Virus record (IMG/VR): IMGVR_UViG_3300034374_008812
Span: 1-45,687 of that record
Length of the DNA: 45,687 bases
Origin: a virus
Reading direction: 5' to 3' (one strand)
Shown here: positions 18,495 to 26,525 of the stretch, in pieces
Layout: every line of letters begins with the position of its first letter
Numbering within the stretch: the stretch's first letter is position 1
Notes under the pieces: generated by a model
What the model was told of the DNA's origin: nothing
Database searches by the model: none
The model's input: the letters and a program-made list of their open reading frames with translations, nothing else
Translations under genes and position numbers: made by a program

Positions 18495-20300
18495 TTATTT
18501 TGCAAAGTTTTTAGCAAAATTAGCCTTCTTGACCATCTTACTACTATATTTATTCTTATTAGCTAAAATATGGCTAGCTGCTTCTTGAACATCCATGCCC
18601 ATTTTTGTAGCTTGCGCTTTAAATGTACCTTTCTTTTCAGGATCTATTTTTATAGTATTTCCTTTTTTATATAAAAGACCACCTTTTTTAAAAATTGCAG
18701 TTTGAGGTATACTCTTACCTGCTGTTGATCTTATATAATTATCTAAATTATACATGGTTTTATTTACATACTTATTTTTTGTGGCATCACCACGCAATAG
18801 TACACCTGGACTACGCCAAGCAGTTGCCCATCTTTCTTCAGGGCTTAATTCTACATTACCCTCTGCTTGCCTATAAACTTCACCGTTTTTTACACTGTAT
18901 AAATTGCCTTGATTGGGGTAGTATTTTTCTACTTCTTTTCTTAATAAAGCAGTTTTATATTGATCATCAACGTCATAATTTAAGAATACTCTTTTACCAT
19001 TAGGTAGCATATAATAACCATCAAATGTTTCATCTGGTTTTTGAAATGAACTACCTCTTAAATCCCTGGAAAAGAATTGCTTAGGTGAAGACCACATACC
19101 AGGAGCTTCTTTACTTTTAATAACCCTAGGATTTTCATTACCCCTATTATATAAGCTCTTAGAAGATTTATCCAATTGGCTCAAATATATCATAGAAGCT
19201 AAACCAGCTTTATAAGGATCTTTTAAATCAGATCTAGATCTAATACCATATTTATCCGCTATACTCGCTAACCTAGGGTCGTTAAAAATATTATCTGGGT
19301 TTATTTGAGTCATACCTATACTACTACCTACTAATTCTGAAGCATACCCTTTGATTCCCTTCAAAGATTTACCGCCTTTGGTTTCGGTCATAGCAGTTGC
19401 GGTTAAAAAGTTAACCATTTGTTTGTATTTATCTGGGTCTAAATTTAAATCTTTAGCTAAATTATTTGCGTGTTGAACTAAAGCTAAAGTAAAATTACCT
19501 AAATCATGAGTTAAATATTTTTCCCCCTCACTACTATTATTTACTGCTTTTTCAAAACCAACTGATTTTTTAATTTTATCATAAGGATTTTGCACTTCAA
19601 AATCGTAGGATTTATTTTGCTCATCAAAAAACTTTTGAAAAAATTCTCTATTTAAATTTAAATTTTCTTCTGGTGCTATAACTGTTTGCAAATTATATTT
19701 TTTCCACACTTCTCTAGCTTCTGATAAAGTATATAATTTTTTATCATAAGCATCCATTAATATAGATTCCCCAGTATCTTTATCCCATCCTACTTTGATC
19801 ATAGTATGGTTAGAATTTTTATAGCCTTTGGCTTTAGAATAACCATATGGGTGCATATCTTGATCAGGTCCCCATAAATAAAAAGTACCTACAGGGGTAT
19901 CTAAATCAAAATTTTCATTTCTATTTTCATCTAAAATATTGTAAAAAGTCTTACCACTATCTGCGTATACCCCTGCTAAATCCCAACTGTCTACAGATCC
20001 CTTGTAATCACCTTTTAAATAAGGGTATTTTTCTATTTGTTCTGGTGTTGGTTGAGTAGATGTTGTCAATAAACCTCTAGCGTTTTCTATATCACCTATA
20101 GTTTTTACTCCAGGAATATAACCTAAACCTTTAGTATATAACAAACAAGCGTCCCCTTTACAATTACCCAGAGTACCTTCTAACATATTATCTCTAAAAA
20201 AGTCAGAATTAGCTCTGTCTTCTGCAGTATAAATTACTTTATCTATGCGAGTATTAAATCCTTTACCTGGTTGAAATTTTTTTACTTTGTTATATAGCAT
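18495..20300 (-). CDS. Tagged two-domain peptidoglycan hydrolase (601 aa)
   Basis: N-terminus MLYNKVKKFQPGKGF is a tag variant. Domain 1 (~40-200) resembles an NlpC/P60- or C39-like cysteine peptidase, with C52 in DACLLY, H165 in NHTMIKVGW and D183 in LMDAYD. Domain 2 (~250-400) resembles a lysozyme-like fold, with E296 in AMTETKGG and SIGMTQINP (~317-325). A KKGGLLYKKG element (~540) precedes a basic ~45-residue C-terminal module (KGTFKAQATKMG … AASHILANKNKYS … KKANFAKNF) that I associate with Bacteroidota-phage virion proteins. Likely cuts the host wall during DNA entry rather than at lysis. Confidence 0.7.
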   Translation of the reverse strand: MLYNKVKKFQPGKGFNTRIDKVIYTAEDRANSDFFRDNMLEGTLGNCKGDACLLYTKGLGYIPGVKTIGDIENARGLLTTSTQPTPEQIEKYPYLKGDYKGSVDSWDLAGVYADSGKTFYNILDENRNENFDLDTPVGTFYLWGPDQDMHPYGYSKAKGYKNSNHTMIKVGWDKDTGESILMDAYDKKLYTLSEAREVWKKYNLQTVIAPEENLNLNREFFQKFFDEQNKSYDFEVQNPYDKIKKSVGFEKAVNNSSEGEKYLTHDLGNFTLALVQHANNLAKDLNLDPDKYKQMVNFLTATAMTETKGGKSLKGIKGYASELVGSSIGMTQINPDNIFNDPRLASIADKYGIRSRSDLKDPYKAGLASMIYLSQLDKSSKSLYNRGNENPRVIKSKEAPGMWSSPKQFFSRDLRGSSFQKPDETFDGYYMLPNGKRVFLNYDVDDQYKTALLRKEVEKYYPNQGNLYSVKNGEVYRQAEGNVELSPEERWATAWRSPGVLLRGDATKNKYVNKTMYNLDNYIRSTAGKSIPQTAIFKKGGLLYKKGNTIKIDPEKKGTFKAQATKMGMDVQEAASHILANKNKYSSKMVKKANFAKNFAK

Positions 20301-20315
20301 ATCTTTTTTTTTGTT

Positions 20316-21209
20316 TTATTTTTTATACAATAAACCGCCTTTTTTGAATTTGTAAGTTTTAACAGCTTTAGCATATTGTCTTTCAAACTCAGGGTTAGAT
20401 TTATATAAAATTTTATTTACATAATCTCTAGTTTCTCTAGGTAGCTCGTTCATCCACTCTTTCCCTTTATAAATATCTACGCCTTTTTTCTTTTGTTCAT
20501 TCAAATATTCTAAAAAATTACCTCTTCCATGGTTGTAAGCTGCTAAAGTTTTAGCTAACCTTATCTCATTAGATTGATTAGGTTTATTAATGAAAGATGC
20601 ATTATACAAATCAGTCATGTACCATTTCTGAATCTTAGCACTAACTTCAGGATCATATAAACTATCTGTAGATTTTATTATTCCTGCTTTTACAGCATCC
20701 CCCTTTACATCAGGCATTATTTGCGCTAAGCCAGCAGCACCAGCGGGAGATACTGATTTAGGGTTAAAGCTAGATTCTTTAAATTGTTGTCTTAATAAAA
20801 AATCATTAGTGAATATTTCAGAATTTACTTTAGGCTCTGCTTTAGGCTCAGGTTTAGCATCTGATACAAGTTTAGGCTCAGAAGAATCTTTAATATATCT
20901 TTCTGGTTTTTCTGGTTCACCAAAGAAAGACTTACCATAAGCAGGTACATCTGTTCTTAGTTGTGTAGATGGTAATCTAAGCTCATCATTTAACTTTGAT
21001 TTGCGAGATCCATCGGGGTCTTTTATAGCTACATAGTAACCATTAGTACTTTCATTCTTTATAAACCAATCATCAAAAGCATCTTTCATATAAGTAGATC
21101 CTGGTCTTTCAGGGTGTACATATATTTTTTTATCGAAAATATCTGCTTCATTTATAGTTCTACCTGGAGCTTTAGGTTTTGGTTTTTTATCGTTGTACAA
21201 TAAAGACAT
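20316..21209 (-). CDS. Tagged SLT-type lytic transglycosylase (297 aa)
   Basis: Soluble lytic transglycosylase fold in the C-terminal half: the catalytic glutamate is in RQQFKESSFNPKS, followed by GAAGLAQIMPD and KTLAAYNHGRGN (the Y-N-x-G motif). The N-terminus MSLLYNDKKPKP is a shortened tag, a W-module follows (VHPERPGSTYMK … YYVAIKDPDGSR), then a low-complexity K/E/P linker; the extreme C-terminus is KFKKGGLLYKK. I chose the ATG at 21209 over a TTG at 21221, which would overlap the upstream gene. Virion-carried wall-degrading enzyme used at entry. Confidence 0.8.
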   Translation of the reverse strand: MSLLYNDKKPKPKAPGRTINEADIFDKKIYVHPERPGSTYMKDAFDDWFIKNESTNGYYVAIKDPDGSRKSKLNDELRLPSTQLRTDVPAYGKSFFGEPEKPERYIKDSSEPKLVSDAKPEPKAEPKVNSEIFTNDFLLRQQFKESSFNPKSVSPAGAAGLAQIMPDVKGDAVKAGIIKSTDSLYDPEVSAKIQKWYMTDLYNASFINKPNQSNEIRLAKTLAAYNHGRGNFLEYLNEQKKKGVDIYKGKEWMNELPRETRDYVNKILYKSNPEFERQYAKAVKTYKFKKGGLLYKK

Positions 21210-21217
21210 AATTAAAA

Positions 21218-21472
21218 TCAATTCATTAAACTAAATTTTTGTCTGTAAGCTAATTTCTTACTAACTACCTCATTATCAGCAATTTCTCTTACAGAACAAA
21301 ATATAATATTTTCTTCTCCATACTTATCATACATATTTTGTATAGCTTCTACAGGATGTTTTCCTTCTCTTAAAAGCTTAAGATGTACAGAAACACTAGC
21401 ATTAAAATCTTGAGTAGTATTAATGTAGATGTACTCATCTTGTATACTAGTTATGTAGTAAAGAGTTGCCAT
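21218..21472 (-). CDS. Degenerate GIY-YIG-like protein (84 aa)
   Basis: The segment HLKLLREGKHPVEAIQNMYDKYGEENIIFCSV matches the conserved core of phage GIY-YIG endonucleases (H--L--GKH … Q--Y-KYGE--F-F-V-E). However, the catalytic GIY/YIG strands read YYI and YIYIN and the usual arginine is not evident, so it is probably catalytically dead. It is a short stand-alone gene lying between wall hydrolase and beta-barrel genes. It may be a domesticated remnant of a homing endonuclease. Confidence 0.6.
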   Translation of the reverse strand: MATLYYITSIQDEYIYINTTQDFNASVSVHLKLLREGKHPVEAIQNMYDKYGEENIIFCSVREIADNEVVSKKLAYRQKFSLMN

Positions 21473-21552
21473 AGAAATTTATAGTAAATAAAAAAGAAAA
21501 AACCAGAATAAATTAATATCCTGGCTGAAATTTTTATATGTAAAATAATAAA

Positions 21553-22299
21553 TTAAAATCTATATTTTAAACCTGCTCTGATATTATAATTAGAGTCGTA
21601 TTTACCTTTATCATATCTACCTTCTAAATTACCTGATAATTTAGGCGTGAAATATTTTTCGGCATTAATATTAGCGCCTACTCTGTAGTTTTCATTCTTA
21701 CCTAGACCTTTTTCAGCGGAAGCAGAAACCCCTAAATAACCATTCTTCAAAGGCACTCCTTTATTAACATTATAGCCTAAAGAAAAGCTAGGGCGGCTTA
21801 TACCTTTATATGTCACAAATTCAGGAAATCCGGGTGCACTAGGTATTTTATCCATAGCGTAGTTAGCCTCAGCCTTGACCCCTAGGGACCCTAAATTTTT
21901 AGGTAAGTCTTTGTATAAACTAGACTCGAACCTATTAAACTCTTCTATCTGCGGATATTGTTCTATTATTTTTTCACCATTTTTATCTACATCTTCATAA
22001 ATTCTCATTCTCTTTGCCTTCTCAAGGCTAGCCATACCATCAACTCTAAAACCTTTAGGCAAAGCAGCACCAGCACCACCCATTTTCATATAGTCATTGG
22101 GAGCTTCTAATCTTTCTTCATGGCTCCACCCATAAGCAGTAGGATTCCATCTACCAACAGGAGCTGATAAATTTATCCTAGGTTCTTCTTTTTCTACTAA
22201 AGGGCTGGTATTCATAAACTTATGTTTAAGGTCTAAATCCTTTATATAGGAATTTATAGTACCTTCTGTTTGATATTTTTTAGTATATAGTAAAGACAT
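21553..22299 (-). CDS. Tagged beta-barrel-like protein (248 aa)
   Basis: It starts MSLLYTKKYQTEG (tag), not a signal peptide. The last ~100 residues show alternating polar/apolar beta-strands (PSFSLGYNV, GYLGVSASAEKG, YRVGANINAEKYF, LSGNLEGRYDK, NYNIRAGLKYRF) and the protein ends in an aromatic F, the classical end of outer-membrane beta-barrels. The absence of a signal peptide and presence of the tag suggest that it reaches the host outer membrane from the virion rather than through secretion. Confidence 0.55.
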   Translation of the reverse strand: MSLLYTKKYQTEGTINSYIKDLDLKHKFMNTSPLVEKEEPRINLSAPVGRWNPTAYGWSHEERLEAPNDYMKMGGAGAALPKGFRVDGMASLEKAKRMRIYEDVDKNGEKIIEQYPQIEEFNRFESSLYKDLPKNLGSLGVKAEANYAMDKIPSAPGFPEFVTYKGISRPSFSLGYNVNKGVPLKNGYLGVSASAEKGLGKNENYRVGANINAEKYFTPKLSGNLEGRYDKGKYDSNYNIRAGLKYRF

Positions 22300-22301
22300 A
22301 A

Positions 22302-23726
22302 TTATTTTTTATTATATAATATTCCTCCTTTGTTAAACTTATAACTACCGTAATAATTAGGTTTAGTACTCTCTTCTCCTGTTTCTGGGTTATAGTATAA
22401 TATAGGTTCACTTACATCTTGCCAACCATCGCTATCTTTAAAAAAAGCATCTTTTTGAGTTCTAACTTCTTTTACTTGATGTCTGCCTGTTTTAGGGTTA
22501 AATACTAAAACTGTTTGCATTCTAGGGCTCGTCATAAGCGGAGTATAATAATCTTTAAGAGAGCCTGTTTTTTCTATAATAGGTCTAAAATCTGGTTTTT
22601 TAACCATAGGTCTCATTTCCATTTTATCTGGAATGATTGGTTTAGGCTTACTTATTAATCCAAGATTAAATTTTATAGATTTTTTACCATTAGTAATTAA
22701 AGGATGATCATACCGACTAGTTGATGGTGGTAAAGTTCCAGTTAAATTCTTATAATCTTTAAACAAATCCTCCAATTTTTTCTCTTCTAATTTCCACTTA
22801 AGAGCCCCATTATAATCATCAGGCTTTATTTGTTTTAACTTTGCTAATCTTTCTTGTTGCATCTTATAGATAGCCAATTCCAAATCGTATTTTTTCTTTT
22901 CATATTCAAAACTTGTCTTTTTAGGTGGCTCAATAGAAACAAGAGTCTTTTTTAACGAAACACCAGTATTGTTACTTTTTAAATCTACACTATCTATAGG
23001 TTTAGCATTTTTGTCCAAAAAAGCAGATCTTTTTGCTACGTCTGTTTTTAATTCTACAAACTTACCATTAATTTCTTTTTGCCATTTACCATTTACTTTC
23101 CTATAAGTATTACCTCCATAAGTATAAGAACCTGCCCAATTTTTAGGATTAGAAGGTGGTAATATAGGTTGTATAGGGTTAGCAGGAATTTCGTCTTGCA
23201 AATAAAAATATTCTTTTTTTTGTTGATTATAAATTTTATCAGAAATTAACTCTCGTTCTTTGTCCGACGATGCTTGCTCATAGTCCTCCCAAAGGCTACT
23301 AAAATAAGGAGAATGAATATGAGTACCTATAAGACGACCCCCGTGTAATTGATTTAACCTACTAGGAATTTTATTCCATAAATCATCACCTGACCCTATT
23401 AAAATTCCTTGTTCATCTTTAAGAATTATTTTATCACCTCTATTTTCAGGCTCATAACCGGCAGCAGCAATTTGAGCAAAAATAGGACTTTTCCAACGAT
23501 CATAATCCCATATACTATAATTATTTATATTATTTTGTATTTGATTTCGCGTAGTTTTAAAATCCTCCACTGCTTGTACATGCCTAGTATTACTATCGTT
23601 GTAAGCTTGTAATCTATTATTATATTCATCCCAAGTTTGAGCTTGGTAAGGATTAGTTTGAGGACGATAATTTAAAGGATCTATTCTTCTACCTTTTTGA
23701 AATTTTTCTACATATAATAAACTCAT
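22302..23726 (-). CDS. Tagged cargo protein of unknown function (474 aa)
   Basis: I chose the ATG at 23726, which puts the tag MSLLYVEKFQKGRR at the N-terminus and starts 1 nt after the preceding stop; a longer start at 23750 adds eight residues. It has a W-module in the middle (YGGNTYRKVNGKW … FVELK … LDKNAKP) and ends in KFNKGGILYNKK. The segment GGRLIGTHIHSPY (around residues 130-142) has closely spaced histidines, but no known active site is completed. Proline-rich linkers occur towards the C-terminus. Likely packaged in the particle. Confidence 0.6.
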   Translation of the reverse strand: MSLLYVEKFQKGRRIDPLNYRPQTNPYQAQTWDEYNNRLQAYNDSNTRHVQAVEDFKTTRNQIQNNINNYSIWDYDRWKSPIFAQIAAAGYEPENRGDKIILKDEQGILIGSGDDLWNKIPSRLNQLHGGRLIGTHIHSPYFSSLWEDYEQASSDKERELISDKIYNQQKKEYFYLQDEIPANPIQPILPPSNPKNWAGSYTYGGNTYRKVNGKWQKEINGKFVELKTDVAKRSAFLDKNAKPIDSVDLKSNNTGVSLKKTLVSIEPPKKTSFEYEKKKYDLELAIYKMQQERLAKLKQIKPDDYNGALKWKLEEKKLEDLFKDYKNLTGTLPPSTSRYDHPLITNGKKSIKFNLGLISKPKPIIPDKMEMRPMVKKPDFRPIIEKTGSLKDYYTPLMTSPRMQTVLVFNPKTGRHQVKEVRTQKDAFFKDSDGWQDVSEPILYYNPETGEESTKPNYYGSYKFNKGGILYNKK

Positions 23727-23727
23727 A

Positions 23728-24468
23728 TCATTGGAAATTATATCTTTCATTAACCCAGTTCCCTCCTTGTGGTTGAGGTTTAGCTTTATGTTGAGGCTTG
23801 ACTTTCTTTCTTATAGCATTTAAATTAGCTGTTGCACTTAGCCCTGCGTTCCAAGTAAAATAAGGTTTATCTTTATAACTTGAATTTGCTATACCTGCAT
23901 TACCGTATAAATTAAAAGAAAAAGGGGATTTTTTAGGTTGATAAGACAAACGCCCATAAGTACCCATAGTAGCTTCACCTTTTGCTTCTTGTTCTTTTTT
24001 AAGTAAACCTGCAAGGGATAAATAGTACCCATAAGTCCCTTTTAAATTAGAACCGTATTTACCTATATCGAATTTAGAGCCTAGATGTCCTTGATGAGTT
24101 AATTTTAACCCATCATTATTAAATGAAGCTCCTATTCCTAACCCCATATCATATTTTTTACGAGGATTTTCTGTTACTTCTAAACCTAGCCTACCATATA
24201 ATTTATTATTAGAATCTAAGGCTAAACCTACATCTCCATAAGTACGATTACCATCTAAACTAGTAACATTAGGATTTTTTATTCTATGTGTGTACATAAA
24301 ATTAGTGTTGTAATTATTATCCCCTAGATTTGAATAATAATCGTTGCCGCCTTGTGTATATACAGCAAAATTACTATTTAAAGGCATGCCGGTTTTTTTA
24401 TTCCTCCCTTGTATATCATGCAGGCCAGTACCGCCTATTTGAAATTTTTGTACGTATAGTAAAGACAT
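23728..24468 (-). CDS. Tagged beta-barrel-like protein, first gene of the virion arm (246 aa)
   Basis: N-terminus MSLLYVQKFQIGGTGLHD is the clearest copy of the tag. The body is a series of alternating strands rich in Gly, Tyr and Asn (GDVGLALDSNN, YGRLGLEV, DMGLGIGASFNN, YGSNLKGTYGYYLSLAG, TMGTYGRLSYQ, FSFNLYGNAG), resembling an outer-membrane beta-barrel. The C-terminus is basic, then ends VNERYNF-Q. No signal peptide. It may pair with the 248-aa barrel-like protein to form a channel at DNA entry. Confidence 0.55.
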   Translation of the reverse strand: MSLLYVQKFQIGGTGLHDIQGRNKKTGMPLNSNFAVYTQGGNDYYSNLGDNNYNTNFMYTHRIKNPNVTSLDGNRTYGDVGLALDSNNKLYGRLGLEVTENPRKKYDMGLGIGASFNNDGLKLTHQGHLGSKFDIGKYGSNLKGTYGYYLSLAGLLKKEQEAKGEATMGTYGRLSYQPKKSPFSFNLYGNAGIANSSYKDKPYFTWNAGLSATANLNAIRKKVKPQHKAKPQPQGGNWVNERYNFQ

Positions 24469-24485
24469 AGTGTGTAAATATAAAA

Positions 24486-24515
24486 ATTATATAACAAATA
24501 TTTCCGTAAAAGCAA
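24486..24515 (-). promoter_or_regulatory. Possible promoter of the leftward virion arm
   Basis: On the minus strand TTGCTT and TATAAT are separated by 18 nt, ending 17 nt before the first ATG (24468). This is a sigma70-like arrangement. The Bacteroidota-type TTG … TAnnTTTG consensus is only approximated (AATATTTG nearby), so the assignment is tentative. Confidence 0.35.
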
Positions 24516-24519
24516 AGAA

Positions 24520-25045
24520 AAATCCGCAGTGTAATATAGGTACTTGTAGAAAAGGGCCCCCCCGGTAGTAGAGTAAAAAGAAGAAGAGTAGAAAATAGAA
24601 GTTGTAGAAAAAGAGGGGGGGGGTAAGTTGAAAAATAGTGAAAGTTGGAAATAAAACAGAGAGGGAAGGGCTAGTCGTCTTGTCCCCCCGGCGGGCGCTT
24701 TGCGGGGGTTTGGTTCGTTGCTGTCGCGGCTCGTTATTGAGCGGGGGGTTACTTTTACGGTCCTGGTGATGGGGGTACTGCTTTCATCTTCGGCCTTGTT
24801 ATCGTATTTAAGTTAACTTTGCTCGCTAGCGTGTCCGCTGCTGCGCTTGACTCTCTTCTGCGTTTGGGTTCTACTCGTCCGACCTCTCTATGGGGTAGCC
24901 TGGTGTTGTCTTATTACACACGAGGGGGGGGGATGCCCTAGAGTTTTATTATGCCTAGATAACGGGCTTGGTACGTTATTATAACAACAACAACCAGAGC
25001 TGTATGGTTTTACAAGACACAATAGCTTAGTGAAAATCTTGTTTA
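24520..25045. other. GC-rich gene-free divergent control region
   Basis: About 525 nt with no plausible gene, separating the leftward and rightward arms. It is visibly GC-rich against the AT-rich surroundings, with 9-G runs at 24615-24623 and 24924-24932, a 7-C run at 24557-24563, a 6-C run at 24684-24689 that can pair with GGGGG at 24704-24708, and GGGGGG at 24743-24748. The right end (24951-25045) returns to AT-rich sequence with a CAACAACAACC run. Candidate roles are bidirectional promoter region, replication origin, packaging site or structured RNA; none is proven. Confidence 0.5.
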
Positions 25046-25062
25046 TTTAAAATTTAAAAATT

Positions 25063-25506
25063 ATGAAAACTTTAACATTATCTAGAAACGGTGAAAATTC
25101 TGCGAAATATTTAAATAATATTTTAGACTTTTGTAAGTCAGGCGATTTCAATATGAGATCGTATAGAATAAAAGAAACCAAAGACGGGGAGAACATAATA
25201 TACTCTATCAGAACAGTTAGTCCAACCAAAGGTTGGTTACAAATAGATTTTACTATAAAAGATCTATTTCATGGTAAGGAATTTGATTTCCGTCAGGAAA
25301 AACATATAGCCGAGAACCCAACACAAACTGTAACGGTCTCGAAAGGAGAGACCATTCAAGTGGACAGAAAAAAGGTCAGAGTGAACTGGGCCCGAATATT
25401 TGGAACCCCAGAGAGGGTTCAGAAATGTTCTGAATTGTTAGGTTATGTAGAACCTATTGCTATAGCAGATATAGCAGGTGTAGAAGAAGTTAATTTTGAC
25501 CTCTAA
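25063..25506 (+). CDS. Unknown first gene of the rightward arm (147 aa)
   Basis: Starts after a leader ATTTAAAATTTAAAAATT typical of this phage. Beta-rich middle (QTVTVSKGETIQVDRKKVRVNW) and a C-terminal stretch ending in VEEVNFDL. No family recognised. As the first gene downstream of the central control region it is expected to be expressed early. Confidence 0.65.
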   Translation: MKTLTLSRNGENSAKYLNNILDFCKSGDFNMRSYRIKETKDGENIIYSIRTVSPTKGWLQIDFTIKDLFHGKEFDFRQEKHIAENPTQTVTVSKGETIQVDRKKVRVNWARIFGTPERVQKCSELLGYVEPIAIADIAGVEEVNFDL

Positions 25507-25603
25507 TCTACTCCCAGACCTGAGCAAGTCTAAAAACTGCTCCTGTAGTGCAGTGAGTGCTGTGCCTGATGATTCGGAAACGATGAAACAGTTTATTATT
25601 AAC

Positions 25604-25634
25604 AACCTTAGATGGGTGTAAAGGTTAAACCATC
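25604..25634 (+). promoter_or_regulatory. H-type pseudoknot leader, copy 1
   Basis: Stem 1 AACCTT (25604-25609) pairs with AAGGTT (25621-25626); stem 2 GATGG (25611-25615) pairs with CCATC (25630-25634), interleaved as in an H-type pseudoknot. The loops are 1, 5 and 3 nt. The ATG at 25645 follows a 10-nt spacer ACAAAATATT. Confidence 0.7.
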
Positions 25635-25644
25635 ACAAAATATT

Positions 25645-25803
25645 ATGGAAAGAATATTTCGGTTGCAAATTACAAGAACAGCAATCTCAAACCCTGAATG
25701 GGTTGAAATAGTAGCTGCTTCTGAAACAGAAGCACAAACTAAATACTATTCAATGAACCCAACCCACTTCATTATTTGGACTATTGATTCTTTAAATGAG
25801 TAA
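25645..25803 (+). CDS. Unknown small protein behind pseudoknot 1 (52 aa)
   Basis: The start at 25645 (MERIFRLQITRTA) is chosen because an upstream in-frame ATG at 25612 lies inside the pseudoknot, and because copies 2 and 3 place the ATG 10-11 nt after the pseudoknot. The protein is small with an N-terminal beta-strand pattern and WVEIVAASETEAQ, similar in layout to tiny phage proteins of unknown function. Confidence 0.6.
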   Translation: MERIFRLQITRTAISNPEWVEIVAASETEAQTKYYSMNPTHFIIWTIDSLNE

Positions 25804-25824
25804 CTTTGTAAATTAAATATTAAC

Positions 25825-25855
25825 AACCTTAGATGAGGGTATAGGTTAAATCATC
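25825..25855 (+). promoter_or_regulatory. H-type pseudoknot leader, copy 2
   Basis: Stem 1 AACCT (25825-25829) with AGGTT (25843-25847); stem 2 GATGA (25832-25836) with TCATC (25851-25855). Compared with copy 1 the last stem 2 pair changes from G-C to A-U, a compensatory change. The 10-nt spacer to ATG 25866 is identical to that of copy 1. Confidence 0.72.
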
Positions 25856-25865
25856 ACAAAATATT

Positions 25866-26198
25866 ATGGAAGTAATTAATTTAACACCGCATGCTATTAA
25901 AGTAGTAGGTAAAGATGGCGAAAGAGTTTATCAACCATCAGGATTGGTAGCTCGAGTAGAGCAATCTGTTGTAGAAACAGGTGATTATATAGATGGGTTC
26001 TCAGTGAGCCAATCTGTATTTGGAGATATAGTAAATCTCCCAGCACCTCAACCTGGGGTGTACTATCTAGTGTCAGCTATGGTTTTAGGGGCTTTGGCTG
26101 GCTCTAGAAGTGATGTAGTAGCACCTAAGACGGATGCTACGGCCATAAGAAATGAGAAAGGCCATATAGTGGCTGTTAGAGGTTTCTTAAAATATTAA
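25866..26198 (+). CDS. NLTPHAI-family protein (110 aa)
   Basis: The pattern NLTPHAIKVVGKDG … PSGLVARV … FGDIVNLPAPQPGVYYLVSAMV … RSDVVAPKTD … RNEKGHIVAVRGFL matches a widespread small family in phages and bacteria with unknown function. Full-length for that family. Translation is probably controlled by pseudoknot 2 upstream. Confidence 0.65.
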   Translation: MEVINLTPHAIKVVGKDGERVYQPSGLVARVEQSVVETGDYIDGFSVSQSVFGDIVNLPAPQPGVYYLVSAMVLGALAGSRSDVVAPKTDATAIRNEKGHIVAVRGFLKY

Positions 26199-26245
26199 AA
26201 AATTACTAATTTAAAGCTGACCTATCGGCATGACGGGGAAATTAT

Positions 26246-26518
26246 ATGGAATGCATGGAAGATATAAATGACGCATTTGCGTCAGGTTTATTGTTTTTCC
26301 CTAAAACTTCTGACGAAGAATGGGAAAGAAGAAGGATTGAGTCAGAAGAAAGACTCAAAGAGTATAAAAAGACGGAAGGGCAGGTCCGTCATATAAAGAA
26401 AGGTAATTATTGGTTACCGATTATAATCATGGAAGTAAAAGCTTACCATGAAGTAATAATAAAAATAATTGCAACGAAAGAAGTAAAAACAGTTGCATTT
26501 TACGAAATAAAATACTAG
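26246..26518 (+). CDS. Unknown protein (90 aa)
   Basis: Starts MECMEDINDAF after AAATTAT; a second in-frame ATG at 26255 is an alternative. Charged helical middle (EEWERRRIESEERLKEYKK), C-terminal beta pattern ending FYEIKY. Stops with TAG, used as an ordinary stop. No family recognised. Confidence 0.55.
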   Translation: MECMEDINDAFASGLLFFPKTSDEEWERRRIESEERLKEYKKTEGQVRHIKKGNYWLPIIIMEVKAYHEVIIKIIATKEVKTVAFYEIKY

Positions 26519-26525
26519 TAAAAGT

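Noticed and set aside
25604-25634. Assigning the pseudoknots to the preQ1 riboswitch class
   Set aside because: The overall shape is similar, but the conserved loop and tail sequence of preQ1-I is absent and no queuosine gene is nearby.
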